Source of the DNA: Agarilytica sp045430285 | Lineage (GTDB): Bacteria > Pseudomonadota > Gammaproteobacteria > Pseudomonadales > Cellvibrionaceae | Length of the DNA: 64,000 bases | Direction of reading: 5' to 3' | Assembly: GCA_045430285.1 (NCBI GenBank) | Contig: JAILXV010000001.1 | Location: forward strand, 930,001-994,000 | In this document: piece by piece, positions 34,671 to 44,555 of the stretch | How the letters are laid out: the number at the start of each line of letters is the position of its first letter | How positions within the stretch are numbered: the first letter of the stretch is position 1 | Made by a program: the position numbers and the translations under genes | Notes under the pieces: model-generated | Database searches by the model: none | What the model saw: the letters and a program-made list of their open reading frames with translations, nothing else | Told to the model about the DNA's origin: nothing

Positions 34671-36035
34671 CTAAGTATTTCCCTCTCTTACCGGCGCTCG
34701 CATGGTTACAAACTCTTCAGCTGATGTGGGGTGAATACCTATAGTTGCGTCAAAGTCCCCCTTCGTGGCTCCAGCCTTTATCGCCACTGCCACGCCTTGA
34801 ATAATTTCTCCAGCATCCGGACCAACCATATGCGCCCCCACTACCTTATCATTCGTTTTATCTACGATAAGCTTCATTAGCGTGCGCTGCTCTGAGCCAC
34901 TCACAGTGTTTTTTAACGGCCTAAACTCGCTAGAATAGATCTCATAAGGCACCGTAGAAACCTGAATCTCTTCTTCTGTCAGCCCTACAGTGGCAATATT
35001 TGGCTGGCAGAACACCGCTGTGGCAATATTCTGATAATCGAGATCGACCATTTCATTTGCGAATAGATGCTTCGCTAACGCGGTGCCTTCAGCCAAAGCG
35101 ACCGGAGTAAGCGTCATACGCCCCACTACGTCACCCAGTGCATATATACTTGGCTCTTGGGTTTGGAACTCGTTGTTAACCTCAATCTGCCCACCAGGCC
35201 CGAATGTCACCGCAGTGTTTTCTAAACCAAGCCCGTCCGTTTTCGGCTCTCGGCCAACGGCTGTAAATACTGCATCCACAATTCTGGTTTCGCCGGTGTT
35301 AAGCGCGACCGATAGTGTTCCGTCCGATAGCAGTTCAATACTGTCTATATCTGTATCAAAGCTTAATTTTACGCCACTGCGCCCGACTTCGGTTGCGACA
35401 AACTCTTGCACTTCTTTATCGAACCCTCTTAGAAATAATGGCCCGCGGTAGACAAGCTCGGTCTCTGTCCCGAGCCCGTTAAAAATTCCCGCGAACTCTA
35501 CCGCGATATAGCCGCCACCTTGCACCAAAACACGCGCAGGGAAATGCTCCATGGAAAATACATCGTTCGAATCAATAGTGTATTCACCTCCAGGAAAACT
35601 CGGCTTTCTTGGCCAGCCGCCCACCGTAATCAAAATATTTTTACATGTGTATTGGTGACCGGAAACTTCCACTGTATGTGGATCTACAATCGTCGCTCTT
35701 CCGTTGATTAACTCAACGCCGGCATTCTCCAGTATGGATCCGTATATGCCGTTTAATCGGTTAATTTCGTTGGTTTTGTTATCTCTAAGAGTGGCCCAGT
35801 CAAATTCGGGAGAAGAGGCAGTCCAGCCAAAGCCCTTCGCGTCTTTCACTGTCTTTGAAAACTCAGATGCATATACGAATAGCTTTTTCGGAACACATCC
35901 CACGTTGACACAGGTTCCCCCAAGGTAACGATCTTCTGCAACGGCAACACGTGCACCCAACTGCGACGCAACGCGGCTAGCTCTTACACCACCAGAACCT
36001 GCTCCAATAACAAATAAATCGTAATCGTATTTCAC
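34671..36035 (-). CDS. gor: glutathione-disulfide reductase
   Basis: Cytoplasmic FAD/NADPH enzyme that keeps glutathione reduced. FAD motif GAGSGG at 11-16, redox cysteines C42 and C47 in GGTCVNVGCVPKK, and the active-site histidine/glutamate in the C-terminal GIHPTSAEEF. Length 454 residues is standard. It is alone on its transcript, facing the HD-GYP gene, with a 48-base convergent gap that lacks a clear terminator. Upstream gap to the next gene is about 250 bases. Confidence 0.95.
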   Translation of the reverse strand: MKYDYDLFVIGAGSGGVRASRVASQLGARVAVAEDRYLGGTCVNVGCVPKKLFVYASEFSKTVKDAKGFGWTASSPEFDWATLRDNKTNEINRLNGIYGSILENAGVELINGRATIVDPHTVEVSGHQYTCKNILITVGGWPRKPSFPGGEYTIDSNDVFSMEHFPARVLVQGGGYIAVEFAGIFNGLGTETELVYRGPLFLRGFDKEVQEFVATEVGRSGVKLSFDTDIDSIELLSDGTLSVALNTGETRIVDAVFTAVGREPKTDGLGLENTAVTFGPGGQIEVNNEFQTQEPSIYALGDVVGRMTLTPVALAEGTALAKHLFANEMVDLDYQNIATAVFCQPNIATVGLTEEEIQVSTVPYEIYSSEFRPLKNTVSGSEQRTLMKLIVDKTNDKVVGAHMVGPDAGEIIQGVAVAIKAGATKGDFDATIGIHPTSAEEFVTMRAPVREGNT

Positions 36036-36283
36036 ACTGCCTCCAGAGAAAAATTAAAAAACTCACACACAATAACAACGCTTATGTGACACTGCCTATA
36101 TGACTATAGAAACACTTGGGAGTTTAGATGATATATGAATAGATAAAAACGCTTTGGCTATAACGCTTTTTAATCGAGACGATTAATTTTGATTAAAATT
36201 AAAAACACCGCAATTCAGTTACGAATAAATCACTATCTGTTCACGAAAAAATTACGGACAAAGCACGCAGTATTTATCCCACG

Positions 36284-36538
36284 CTACACTTTAATTTCGA
36301 TATTAGGGCCGCCTTTATCGTCCTTTCTGCGTCCGCCTGATTTACTGCGCATATCATAAACCGCACGATCGTTACGCTCCTGATCACGACGATCTTTTTT
36401 CTGACGTCGGTCTTTGGTAATAACGTAAGCTTGTCCAGCCTTATCATCAGTAGGCGTTTCCACATCAGATGACTGATTTATCCGAGCGGAATTGCTATTT
36501 TTTAAGGGTTGGTAGGTAGGGCGTATGCTATCGACCAT
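36284..36538 (-). CDS. small charged hypothetical protein
   Basis: An 84-residue protein started at ATG 36538 (MVDSIRPTYQ), with GAGG eight bases upstream; a GTG three codons before is less likely. It is rich in charged residues, with a repeat-like run DRRQKKDRRDQERNDR in the middle, followed by SGGRRKDDKGG. No signal peptide or membrane helix. Its basic, flexible character suggests nucleic-acid or protein binding, but this is only inference. Short proteins of this kind occur in related marine gammaproteobacteria as conserved hypotheticals, as far as I recall. Confidence 0.6.
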   Translation of the reverse strand: MVDSIRPTYQPLKNSNSARINQSSDVETPTDDKAGQAYVITKDRRQKKDRRDQERNDRAVYDMRSKSGGRRKDDKGGPNIEIKV

Positions 36539-36672
36539 GCCTAGCACCTCACTTTCATTGACTTGATTGGTTACTTTATACGGTTATCGATTACATCGAA
36601 TGCACCATAAATAATCACAAAAGGCAGCCTAAAAAGCAGGTTTTTTGCCTTATATGACTATATATCGGCCAG

Positions 36673-38058
36673 TTAACCAGAAGTTTTATACCAATTCAAT
36701 TTTTTGTGAAGTGAAACTACATTGCCGATCACCAACAGTGTGGGGGCATGAATCTCTTTATTTAGCACGGTTTCGGGTAATTCAGCTAACGTAGAGACAT
36801 GCACTCTCTGCTCAGGCAGCGTCCCTTTTTCAATTAATGCTGCCGGCGTATCTGCGCTCTTCCCATGTGACACGAGCTGTTCACAGATCTGGGGAAGCCC
36901 TTTTAAACCCATATAAAAGACCAGGGTTTGTTGATCATTTACAAACTCTTCCCATGGATATTCTGCTTGCCCCGTTTTCAAGTGCCCAGTGATAAAGCGA
37001 ACAGATTGCGAGTGATCTCTATGAGTAAGCGGTATACCTGCATAACTTGCACACCCAGAAGCTGCCGTAATTCCTGGGACGACCTGAAAAGGAATGTCAT
37101 TTTCAGCAAGCAGATCTATTTCCTCTCCACCGCGACCAAAAATAAATGGATCGCCGCCTTTAAGGCGTAAAACACGTTTACCCTGTTGGGCATAGGCCAA
37201 TAACATTTCGTTGATCTCTTGCTGAGGCACCGCATGTTTATCGCGTTTTTTCCCTACGTAAATTCGATCCGCATCACGCCGGACCATATCCACAATCGCA
37301 GGAGACACGAGACGATCGTACAAAACGATTTCGGCTTTTTGCATTAAGCGTAAAGCTTTAAAAGTTAGGAGATCTGGGTCGCCAGGGCCGGCGCCAACCA
37401 AATACACTTCTCCATGAGTATCGCAATCTTTCTCATCGATTTTCTTTTGTATATCGGAACGTGCTTGTGCCACATTACCGCTCAATACATTTTCAGCAAT
37501 ATCGCCGTTAAGCACGGCTTCCCAAAAACGACGACGCTCGTCTTCCGACTGAAAAGTTTGTTTTACTTGCTGGCGAAATTCTGAAGCCACCTTACCCAGC
37601 TCACCATAAGCCGAAGGAATACTGCTTTCTAGTTGTGTGCGTAAACGCCTGGCTAAAACGGGAGACTCACCACCGCTGGTGACACCGATAATTAAAGGAC
37701 TGCGATCAATAATGGCCGGCATAATCACGCTACATAAAGCGGGATTATCGACAACATTAACGGGTAGTTTTTTTGCGTGACAGTCATGCGCAACGCGCTG
37801 ATTCAATGCTTGGTCATCCGTTGCCGATATAACCAAAACCTTATCTTCAATATGTACGGCGTCGTATTCACCAGTAATATGCGCCCCGCCACTTTTTTCA
37901 ACGAGTTCAAGTAATTCACCTTCAATAGTGGGCGAAACCACAAAAATCGTCGCCAAGGCTTTATGAAGCAAGCGCGCTTTACGTGTGGCAATCGACCCGC
38001 CACCCACAACAAGGCAGTGCTTACTTTTTAGATCGAAAAATAACGGCAGAAAATCCAT
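36673..38058 (-). CDS. cysG: siroheme synthase CysG (trifunctional)
   Basis: Makes siroheme for sulfite and nitrite reductases from uroporphyrinogen III. The N-terminal part (1-150) is the NAD-dependent dehydrogenase/ferrochelatase with GGGSIATRKARLL, and the C-terminal part (215-455) is the methyltransferase with VGAGPGDPDLLTFKALRLM and LRLKGGDPFIFGRGGEE. Length 461 residues matches full CysG. The same methyltransferase product, precorrin-2, is also the first cobalamin precursor, but no other ring genes are in view. It lies 14 bases after serS. Confidence 0.96.
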   Translation of the reverse strand: MDFLPLFFDLKSKHCLVVGGGSIATRKARLLHKALATIFVVSPTIEGELLELVEKSGGAHITGEYDAVHIEDKVLVISATDDQALNQRVAHDCHAKKLPVNVVDNPALCSVIMPAIIDRSPLIIGVTSGGESPVLARRLRTQLESSIPSAYGELGKVASEFRQQVKQTFQSEDERRRFWEAVLNGDIAENVLSGNVAQARSDIQKKIDEKDCDTHGEVYLVGAGPGDPDLLTFKALRLMQKAEIVLYDRLVSPAIVDMVRRDADRIYVGKKRDKHAVPQQEINEMLLAYAQQGKRVLRLKGGDPFIFGRGGEEIDLLAENDIPFQVVPGITAASGCASYAGIPLTHRDHSQSVRFITGHLKTGQAEYPWEEFVNDQQTLVFYMGLKGLPQICEQLVSHGKSADTPAALIEKGTLPEQRVHVSTLAELPETVLNKEIHAPTLLVIGNVVSLHKKLNWYKTSG

Positions 38059-38072
38059 ACAATAAACGCCAT

Positions 38073-39353
38073 TTATCCCGCTTTAATATTAGTCTGACCG
38101 CGCAAATAGGGCCGCAGCACTGCAGGCACATCAACCGAGCCATCTTCATTTTGGTAGTTTTCCAAAATTGCCACTAATGTACGACCAATCGCTAGGCCTG
38201 AGCCATTTAAGGTATGAAGAAGTGCTGGCTTACCGGTTTCACTATTACGATAGCGAGCCTTCATACGGCGAGCCTGGAAGTCACCGAAACTACTGCAAGA
38301 AGAAATTTCGCGATACTGGTTTTGTGAAGGTAACCACACTTCCAGATCATAAGTCTTACGAGAGGAGAAGCCTATATCGCCACCACACAGAATCACTTTG
38401 CGGTACGGTAGCTCTAATTTCTGTAAAAGTTTTTCCGCGCAGCCGGTAAGCTCTTCGAGGGCTTGATCTGAATCTTCTGGTTTTACAAAATTCACCAACT
38501 CAACTTTCTCAAACTGATGCTGACGAATCATACCGCGCGTATCACGCCCAGCTGACCCAGCCTCGGACCGAAAACATGGCGTATGCGCTGTAAATTTAAG
38601 TGGTAGCTGACTTTCATCAACGATTTCATCGCGAAGAATATTCGTCACAGGCACTTCTGCTGTGGGAATCAAATAGAACTCGCGCTCTTCGTTTAGCTTG
38701 AACAAGTCCTCTTCAAATTTGGGAAGTTGCCCCGTGCCATATAACGAATCACGATTCACAATAAACGGCACGTTCACTTCTTCGTAACCATGCTCATCCG
38801 TGTGAACATCCAACATAAACTGCACAAGAGCACGATGCAGTTTTGCGACATCACCACGCATAAGCGCAAAACGAGATCCGGTAATTTTGGCAGCGGTTTC
38901 GAAATCCAAACCACCAACACCCTCGCCTACATCCACATGATCTTTTACATCGAATGCGTATTGCTTAGGCTCACCCCATACCGTCACTTCAACGTTATCG
39001 TCTTCACTTGCGCCTTCAGGAACCTCTTCTGCCACCATATTTGGAATACAGGAATACAACGCTTCGATTTCATTCTGAATATCAGTTAAGCGATGCTTTT
39101 CTTGGTTGTTCGCCGACTTTAAGTCTTCAACTTCTTTTAAAAGCGGTTCAATATCTTCACCGGCAGCTTTCGCCTTACCAATTTTTTTAGCGCTTTGTTT
39201 TTGCAAGTTCTGCAACGACTCAGATTCGCTTTGAATCGCTTTCCGTTGAATTTCCAACTGTTCAATTTTTGCTTTATCTAAGGCATACCCTCGCTTTGCA
39301 AGGTTAGTAACAACAGCATCTAAATCTGAACGAAGGAGTTTTGGGTCTAACAT
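38073..39353 (-). CDS. serS: seryl-tRNA synthetase
   Basis: Class II aminoacyl-tRNA synthetase charging tRNA-Ser (and tRNA-Sec where present). An N-terminal coiled-coil arm (about 25-105) binds the tRNA long arm; motif 2 is FRSEAGSAGRDTRGMIRQHQ and motif 3 NGSGLAIGRTLVAILENYQ. Length 426 residues is standard. It is second from the end of a run crcB-serS-cysG that is transcribed on the minus strand and keeps the order known from Pseudomonas. Confidence 0.97.
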   Translation of the reverse strand: MLDPKLLRSDLDAVVTNLAKRGYALDKAKIEQLEIQRKAIQSESESLQNLQKQSAKKIGKAKAAGEDIEPLLKEVEDLKSANNQEKHRLTDIQNEIEALYSCIPNMVAEEVPEGASEDDNVEVTVWGEPKQYAFDVKDHVDVGEGVGGLDFETAAKITGSRFALMRGDVAKLHRALVQFMLDVHTDEHGYEEVNVPFIVNRDSLYGTGQLPKFEEDLFKLNEEREFYLIPTAEVPVTNILRDEIVDESQLPLKFTAHTPCFRSEAGSAGRDTRGMIRQHQFEKVELVNFVKPEDSDQALEELTGCAEKLLQKLELPYRKVILCGGDIGFSSRKTYDLEVWLPSQNQYREISSCSSFGDFQARRMKARYRNSETGKPALLHTLNGSGLAIGRTLVAILENYQNEDGSVDVPAVLRPYLRGQTNIKAG

Positions 39354-39364
39354 AGGGGTCCCGT

Positions 39365-39745
39365 CTAATTTTCTATAATAAGTTTGTGAATTAAATGATA
39401 TCCGCTAAAAGCGGCAAATAGGCAGGCTAACACACTGCTCAACATGTACGTAAAAGCCAACTTTCCATGGCCTTCGCTTATTAAATGTAACGATTCCAAA
39501 GAGAAGGTAGAGAACGTCGTAAATGCACCTAAAAACCCGACCATTAGCGCTTGTCGCCACATAGCAGGCAAAGCGCCTTTCTCAACAATCAATACAAAGA
39601 GCGCAGCCATTAGCAACGAACCTAAAACATTAGTCGCGAAAGTAGCAACGGGGAACTTACCTGGTGCGTTAGGTATAACGATAGATAATCCGTATCGACT
39701 CATCGCGCCGATACTGCCACCTAATGCGACCGCTAACCAATGCAT
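39365..39745 (-). CDS. crcB: fluoride channel/exporter CrcB (Fluc)
   Basis: Small four-helix inner-membrane protein that forms dual-topology dimers and lets fluoride out of the cell. Family blocks GGSIGAMSRYG, NVLGSLLMA and GFLGAFTTFSTFSLE are present; the phenylalanines and threonines of the last block line the pore. I use ATG 39745 (MHWLAVALGG), although a GTG twelve bases upstream is possible. Product 126 residues. It lies 25 bases after rarA and 11 before serS. No fluoride riboswitch was noticed. Confidence 0.93.
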   Translation of the reverse strand: MHWLAVALGGSIGAMSRYGLSIVIPNAPGKFPVATFATNVLGSLLMAALFVLIVEKGALPAMWRQALMVGFLGAFTTFSTFSLESLHLISEGHGKLAFTYMLSSVLACLFAAFSGYHLIHKLIIEN

Positions 39746-39770
39746 AACGTTGCCCACTTTATGATGATCA

Positions 39771-41129
39771 CTACTTTACCTTCTGATTTAACGAGCGGAG
39801 CTTGTTTAGCTTTTCAGCGATCTTAATTTCAAGACCACGCTCAACCGGTTCATAATAAAGCTGTTCTCCCATTTCCTCTGGAAAATATGATTCCCCAGCC
39901 GCAAAAGCATCATCTTCGTTATGCGCGTAACGATAGTCTTTTCCGTATTCCATCTCTTTCATGAGACTGGTCGGTGCATTGCGTAAGTGCATCGGCACAT
40001 CGTAACTTGGGAGGCTTTTAATCTCACTGCGGGCTTTTTTGAAGGCATTATACACGGCGTTACTTTTGGGTGCGCACGCTAAATACACCACGGCCTGTGC
40101 TATAGATAACTCTCCTTCTGGGCTGCCAAGACGCTCTTGAGCTTCCCAGGCATTAATCGCAATCGATAGCCCTCTGGGATCCGCATTTCCTATATCCTCA
40201 CTTGCCATGCGAACCACTCTTCGAGCGACATATAAGGGATCACAACCACCATCTAACATACGCATCAACCAATACAATGCGGCATCCGGATTACTGCCCC
40301 GTACTGACTTGTGCAGCGCGGATATTTGCTCATAAAAAAGATCACCGCCCTTATCAAAACGACGCACATCCCCGGTCAGAATTTGACTGATGACATCTTC
40401 AGTAAGACTCTCACCATCATCGACGAGGTCACTGGCGATTTCCAATAGGTTAAGGGCTCGCCTCGCATCACCATCCGCGCCAGCAGTCAGCAGTGACATG
40501 GCCTTGGGTTCCACTATTAAACCACGCTGCCCTAGTCCATCTGCGCTATCGTTTAAAGCTCTATCAATCACTTGCTGTAATTGCGCATCATCAAAGCTTT
40601 TGAGTACGTATACTCGGCAACGCGAGAGCAAAGCGTTATTTACTTCGAATGAGGGGTTCTCCGTTGTTGCACCGACAAAGACCACCGTGCCATCTTCAAC
40701 AAAAGGTAAAAACGCATCTTGTTGCGATTTATTAAAGCGATGAACCTCATCAATAAATAGTATTGTTTTTTTTCCGTAGGCGCTACGCTGGGCTTTCGCC
40801 TCATCAATAGCATTTCGAATATCTTTAACACCTGCGAGCACAGCGGAAATTGCAATAAAATGGGCACTAATTTCATTGGCGAGAAGTTTCGCCAAGGTTG
40901 TTTTACCAACGCCAGGAGGCCCCCAAAAAATCATAGAGTGAATTTGATTACGCTCGATGGTTAACCTAAGTGGTTTTCCTTTACCCAAAAGGTGGGACTG
41001 ACCGATATATTCGTCTAGCTGGGCAGGACGCATACGTGCAGCTAGCGGCGCGCCAGGTTCGTAACGTTTTTGGGAGTTCGACTCAGAGACACCTACCTGA
41101 GCATTATTTTGTTCGAATAGATCAGCCAT
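39771..41129 (-). CDS. rarA: replication-associated recombination protein RarA (MgsA)
   Basis: AAA+ ATPase acting at stalled replication forks, related to clamp-loader subunits. Walker A WGPPGVGKTTLA, Walker B FIDEVHRFNKSQQD, sensor I GATTENPSFEVN. Start ATG 41129 (MADLFEQNN) gives 452 residues, the family length, and overlaps the lolA stop by eight bases; the frame upstream is inside lolA. The order lolA-rarA is conserved in gammaproteobacteria. Confidence 0.95.
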   Translation of the reverse strand: MADLFEQNNAQVGVSESNSQKRYEPGAPLAARMRPAQLDEYIGQSHLLGKGKPLRLTIERNQIHSMIFWGPPGVGKTTLAKLLANEISAHFIAISAVLAGVKDIRNAIDEAKAQRSAYGKKTILFIDEVHRFNKSQQDAFLPFVEDGTVVFVGATTENPSFEVNNALLSRCRVYVLKSFDDAQLQQVIDRALNDSADGLGQRGLIVEPKAMSLLTAGADGDARRALNLLEIASDLVDDGESLTEDVISQILTGDVRRFDKGGDLFYEQISALHKSVRGSNPDAALYWLMRMLDGGCDPLYVARRVVRMASEDIGNADPRGLSIAINAWEAQERLGSPEGELSIAQAVVYLACAPKSNAVYNAFKKARSEIKSLPSYDVPMHLRNAPTSLMKEMEYGKDYRYAHNEDDAFAAGESYFPEEMGEQLYYEPVERGLEIKIAEKLNKLRSLNQKVK

Positions 41130-41775
41130 CGACGATAATGTCTGTGCCTTTCGGTGGTTCGAATAGGAAAACGCTTTCATCAATAGCGTCGTTTATTTTT
41201 GGGTTCGACACAGTGATTTCAGTCTTTTGGCCTAACTTGTCAGTAAAAGACATTTCTAAAAGCATTTTCGGTTTCATTTTGCGAGAGAACACAAATACCA
41301 GAGACTCAAAAGCGCCTTCTTCCTCGTTATTTTGCCTAAGAAAATAAGATTCCGTTTTAGCGCTTTGCTCTAGCTCTACCAGATAACCCTTTTCGATTGC
41401 AGCGATATCACCGCTCATTAACGCTGCAGGAGTGCCAGCAAGGGAGTCTTGCCCGTGCACTGTCATTTGCTCTAGGTCAGGGTCATAAACTTTTAGCGCA
41501 TTCGGCGTACCCACAACCACTTGTTCATATGGCGGCGCTACATGCCATAAAAAATATCCAGGACGTTTAATACTAAATTCGCCAACTGTCACCTGCAGCT
41601 CTTCACCATCACTATCGATAATGCGTTGACGAAAATCCCCTTTAAGGGTATCCATCGCTAATAAGGTGTCAGAAAATGACGCCGTCGCAGCACTATCCCC
41701 TTGATCATTCCCACCACCGTGAGAAAAGCCAGATACAACAAGTACAGCCAATAAAACAAAACGATTAAACTGCAT
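41122..41775 (-). CDS. lolA: outer-membrane lipoprotein carrier protein LolA
   Basis: Periplasmic chaperone that carries lipoproteins from LolCDE to LolB. It has a signal peptide of about 20 residues, a Gly/Asp/Ser-rich spacer (GGGNDQGDSAATAS) longer than usual, then the family core with LKGDFRQRI, SIKRPGYFLWHVAPPYEQ and YDPDLEQM. Length 217 residues. A lolC/E-like permease is at the other end of the window, so both ends of the Lol route are represented. Transcribed after ftsK (47-base gap). Confidence 0.92.
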   Translation of the reverse strand: MQFNRFVLLAVLVVSGFSHGGGNDQGDSAATASFSDTLLAMDTLKGDFRQRIIDSDGEELQVTVGEFSIKRPGYFLWHVAPPYEQVVVGTPNALKVYDPDLEQMTVHGQDSLAGTPAALMSGDIAAIEKGYLVELEQSAKTESYFLRQNNEEEGAFESLVFVFSRKMKPKMLLEMSFTDKLGQKTEITVSNPKINDAIDESVFLFEPPKGTDIIVDG

Positions 41776-41821
41776 ACTTAAATTCTCTTTTTCACTTATT
41801 AAATAACAAAGTGCATTTACG

Positions 41822-44173
41822 TTAATGCCGTGGCGGCGCAGGTGCTAAAACCTCGCGACTTCCGTTATTACCCATGGGCGTTACAACACCGGACACTTCC
41901 ATTTGTTCAATTAGTCGAGCAGCTCGGTTATACCCAACACGTAATTTCCGCTGCACAGAAGAAATACTGGCTTTTCGTGTTTCTGTTACGAACGCAACTG
42001 CTTCATCGTAAAGAGGGTCAGATTCCGTATCACCACCCTCTTCACCTTCATCGCTAAAACCAGGCACGGGAATAGAATCAACACTTTCACTGAAAATTTC
42101 TTCGAGATAATTCGGCGCGCCGCGTTTTTTCCAATCCGCGACAACTTTATGCACTTCGTGGTCGTCAATAAACGCACCGTGCACACGTGTTGTCACTGCG
42201 GTGCCTGGAGCGAGGTACAACATATCACCATGCCCAAGTAATTGTTCCGCACCACCTTGATCCAAAATTGTTCGTGAATCGATCTTCGATGAGACCTGGA
42301 AACCGATTCGAGTCGGCACGTTGGCTTTAATTAATCCTGTTATCACATCCACCGACGGACGCTGAGTCGCCAATATCAAATGAATGCCTGCGGCTCGTGC
42401 TTTTTGTGCGATACGCGCAATTAGCTGCTCTACTTTTTTGCCGACAATCATCATCATGTCCGCAAACTCATCGATTACTACCACAATAAAGGGCATCGTA
42501 TCGAGCAACGGCGGCTCGGGGTTTTCAGCCTGGATCACGCCATCATCTTCAGGAATCCAAAGCGGATCTGAAATCGGGGTTCCGGCTTTTCGCGCATCAC
42601 GTACTTTTTTATTAAAGCCTGCGAGATTTCTCACGCCAAGCGCGGCCATCAACTTATAACGTCGCTCCATTTCACCAACACACCAACGCAAACCTGTCGC
42701 CGCATCTTTCATATCGGTGATGACCGGCGTTAGAAGATGGGGAATACCATCATAGACCGAAAGCTCTAGCATTTTCGGGTCGACCAAAATCATACGCACT
42801 TCCTCTGGCGATGATTTATAAAGCATACTCACCAGCATGGAATTTACACCCACGGATTTACCCGAACCGGTCGTCCCCGCGACAAGTAAGTGAGGCATCT
42901 TCGCAAGATCAGCAACAATCGGTTGCCCTGAAATATCATGCCCTAAGGCCAAGGCGAGAGGTGATTTATGGGATTCATAAACATCAGAGGCAATAACTTC
43001 GCTCAGGCGCACCATTTCTCTGTGCTCGTTTGGTATTTCTATACCGACCACAGACTTTCCTTGAATGACCTCCACAACCCTCACGCTAATCACCGCCATC
43101 GAACGCGCGAGATCTTTTGCGAGGTTAGAAATTTTACTGACTTTAACGCCCGCGGCGGGCTGTATTTCAAAGCGTGTAACCACAGGGCCAGGCAGTACCG
43201 CAACAACTTCAGCGATCACCCCAAAGTCTTTCAACTTTAATTCCAGTAAGCGCGACATGGCCTCGAGGGATTCATCAGAAAAGCCTTTATCACTACGTTT
43301 TTCGGCTGGATCCAACAGGCTGATAGCCGGTAGTTCACCAACGGGCTTATCATCAAAATCCAACGCTTGCTGCTTCTCTTTTTGAACCCTAGCGCTAACC
43401 TTTGGCTTTTCCTTAACCGGTTTAATGGTCGGCGGTATTCGCTTTTCTTGACGTTTAGTTTCTATTTGCACGGCATCTCTGCGCTCTTGCACGGCTTGTT
43501 TAATCTGTTTCTTTTCCTGCAATTTTGCTCGCCACGCGATGAACTTACGCTTAACAGATTCGATCGTCCACAGTACACCTGCGCCAATAGAATCCATTAC
43601 TGCCAACCAAGAGATCTCGATAAACACGGTCAAACCAAACAACAACAGGGCCAGCAACAGTAATGTCCCGCCCATATAGCCAAACGAGCCGTCGACCGCA
43701 GTGGCGGTACTTAAGCCAAGGTAACCCCCGTTTGAAAAAGGCAAAGTCGCACTGGCATCGCCATATTGCATAACAGCTATACCCGTGGCGGATACCATCA
43801 CCAAAATAAACCCGATACTTTTTAGACCGATCATCAGAGGATCAAACCCTACACCCAAACGGTTTCGGATTTGCTGCCAGACCTGGAAAACCAGCATGAG
43901 AGGGAATAAATACGCCAACTGGCCGAAAATCGAAAAGAATACATCCGCAATCCACGCGCCAGCTGGGCCTGCAGCATTTTCTATGCTGCGACCTGTTCCG
44001 GTCTTCGACCAACCAGGATCATTTGAGCTGTATGACAGCAGCGCAAGAATCAAATAGGCGCTCAACGCAGCCAAACCAATCAGCACACCTTCTCTGAGAA
44101 TTTTGCTTCCCACTGAAGGCGCCTCTACTACCTCGGGTTCAGGCTCTATTACTTTTGCTTTCTTTTTCGGCAT
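41822..44173 (-). CDS. ftsK: DNA translocase FtsK
   Basis: Septal DNA pump that clears chromosome dimers and activates XerCD. N-terminal four to five membrane helices (about 27-205), a fairly short linker with many charged residues (about 215-290), the motor domain with Walker A GTTGSGKSVGVN and Walker B VVVIDEFADMMM, and a C-terminal gamma winged helix (SISSVQRKLRVGYNRAARLIEQ) that reads KOPS sites. At 783 residues it is SpoIIIE-like in linker length. Divergent from trxB, as in Pseudomonas. Confidence 0.96.
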   Translation of the reverse strand: MPKKKAKVIEPEPEVVEAPSVGSKILREGVLIGLAALSAYLILALLSYSSNDPGWSKTGTGRSIENAAGPAGAWIADVFFSIFGQLAYLFPLMLVFQVWQQIRNRLGVGFDPLMIGLKSIGFILVMVSATGIAVMQYGDASATLPFSNGGYLGLSTATAVDGSFGYMGGTLLLLALLLFGLTVFIEISWLAVMDSIGAGVLWTIESVKRKFIAWRAKLQEKKQIKQAVQERRDAVQIETKRQEKRIPPTIKPVKEKPKVSARVQKEKQQALDFDDKPVGELPAISLLDPAEKRSDKGFSDESLEAMSRLLELKLKDFGVIAEVVAVLPGPVVTRFEIQPAAGVKVSKISNLAKDLARSMAVISVRVVEVIQGKSVVGIEIPNEHREMVRLSEVIASDVYESHKSPLALALGHDISGQPIVADLAKMPHLLVAGTTGSGKSVGVNSMLVSMLYKSSPEEVRMILVDPKMLELSVYDGIPHLLTPVITDMKDAATGLRWCVGEMERRYKLMAALGVRNLAGFNKKVRDARKAGTPISDPLWIPEDDGVIQAENPEPPLLDTMPFIVVVIDEFADMMMIVGKKVEQLIARIAQKARAAGIHLILATQRPSVDVITGLIKANVPTRIGFQVSSKIDSRTILDQGGAEQLLGHGDMLYLAPGTAVTTRVHGAFIDDHEVHKVVADWKKRGAPNYLEEIFSESVDSIPVPGFSDEGEEGGDTESDPLYDEAVAFVTETRKASISSVQRKLRVGYNRAARLIEQMEVSGVVTPMGNNGSREVLAPAPPRH

Positions 44174-44555
44174 ACGTACTTAATCTGAAGTGCGACTCTA
44201 AGAATGTGAACATCCTGATATCGCCCTCACTTTGTCTAAAAATAAGACAGCTCAGGCGCCAGGATCATAAAACCGGCCATTTTACCCTAGTTACCAGAAC
44301 AGAACATGAAAAACTCTTTTGGTTTCAAACTCATTTTAATGATGATAATTCGTACATTCGCCAGTCGGCATTTAGCCAATATCTATCAACCAAATAGCCG
44401 GTTTTAAATAGCGAATTTACCCCGAATCCCTTATCATCTGCCGCTGACTTAGCACTATAGGTTTTGGCGTAATACCGCACCCTACAAAGCAACATTATGT
44501 GCCTCACGCGCCAACCACTAACACAGCGAAACATCTATACAGGACACCCGAATTT
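44174..44555. other. divergent region between ftsK and trxB
   Basis: About 380 bases holding promoters for both genes. Nothing resembling a tRNA or small RNA gene is seen. A TATAGG at about 44456 could be a -10 element for trxB, but no good -35 at proper spacing was found. Confidence 0.4.
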
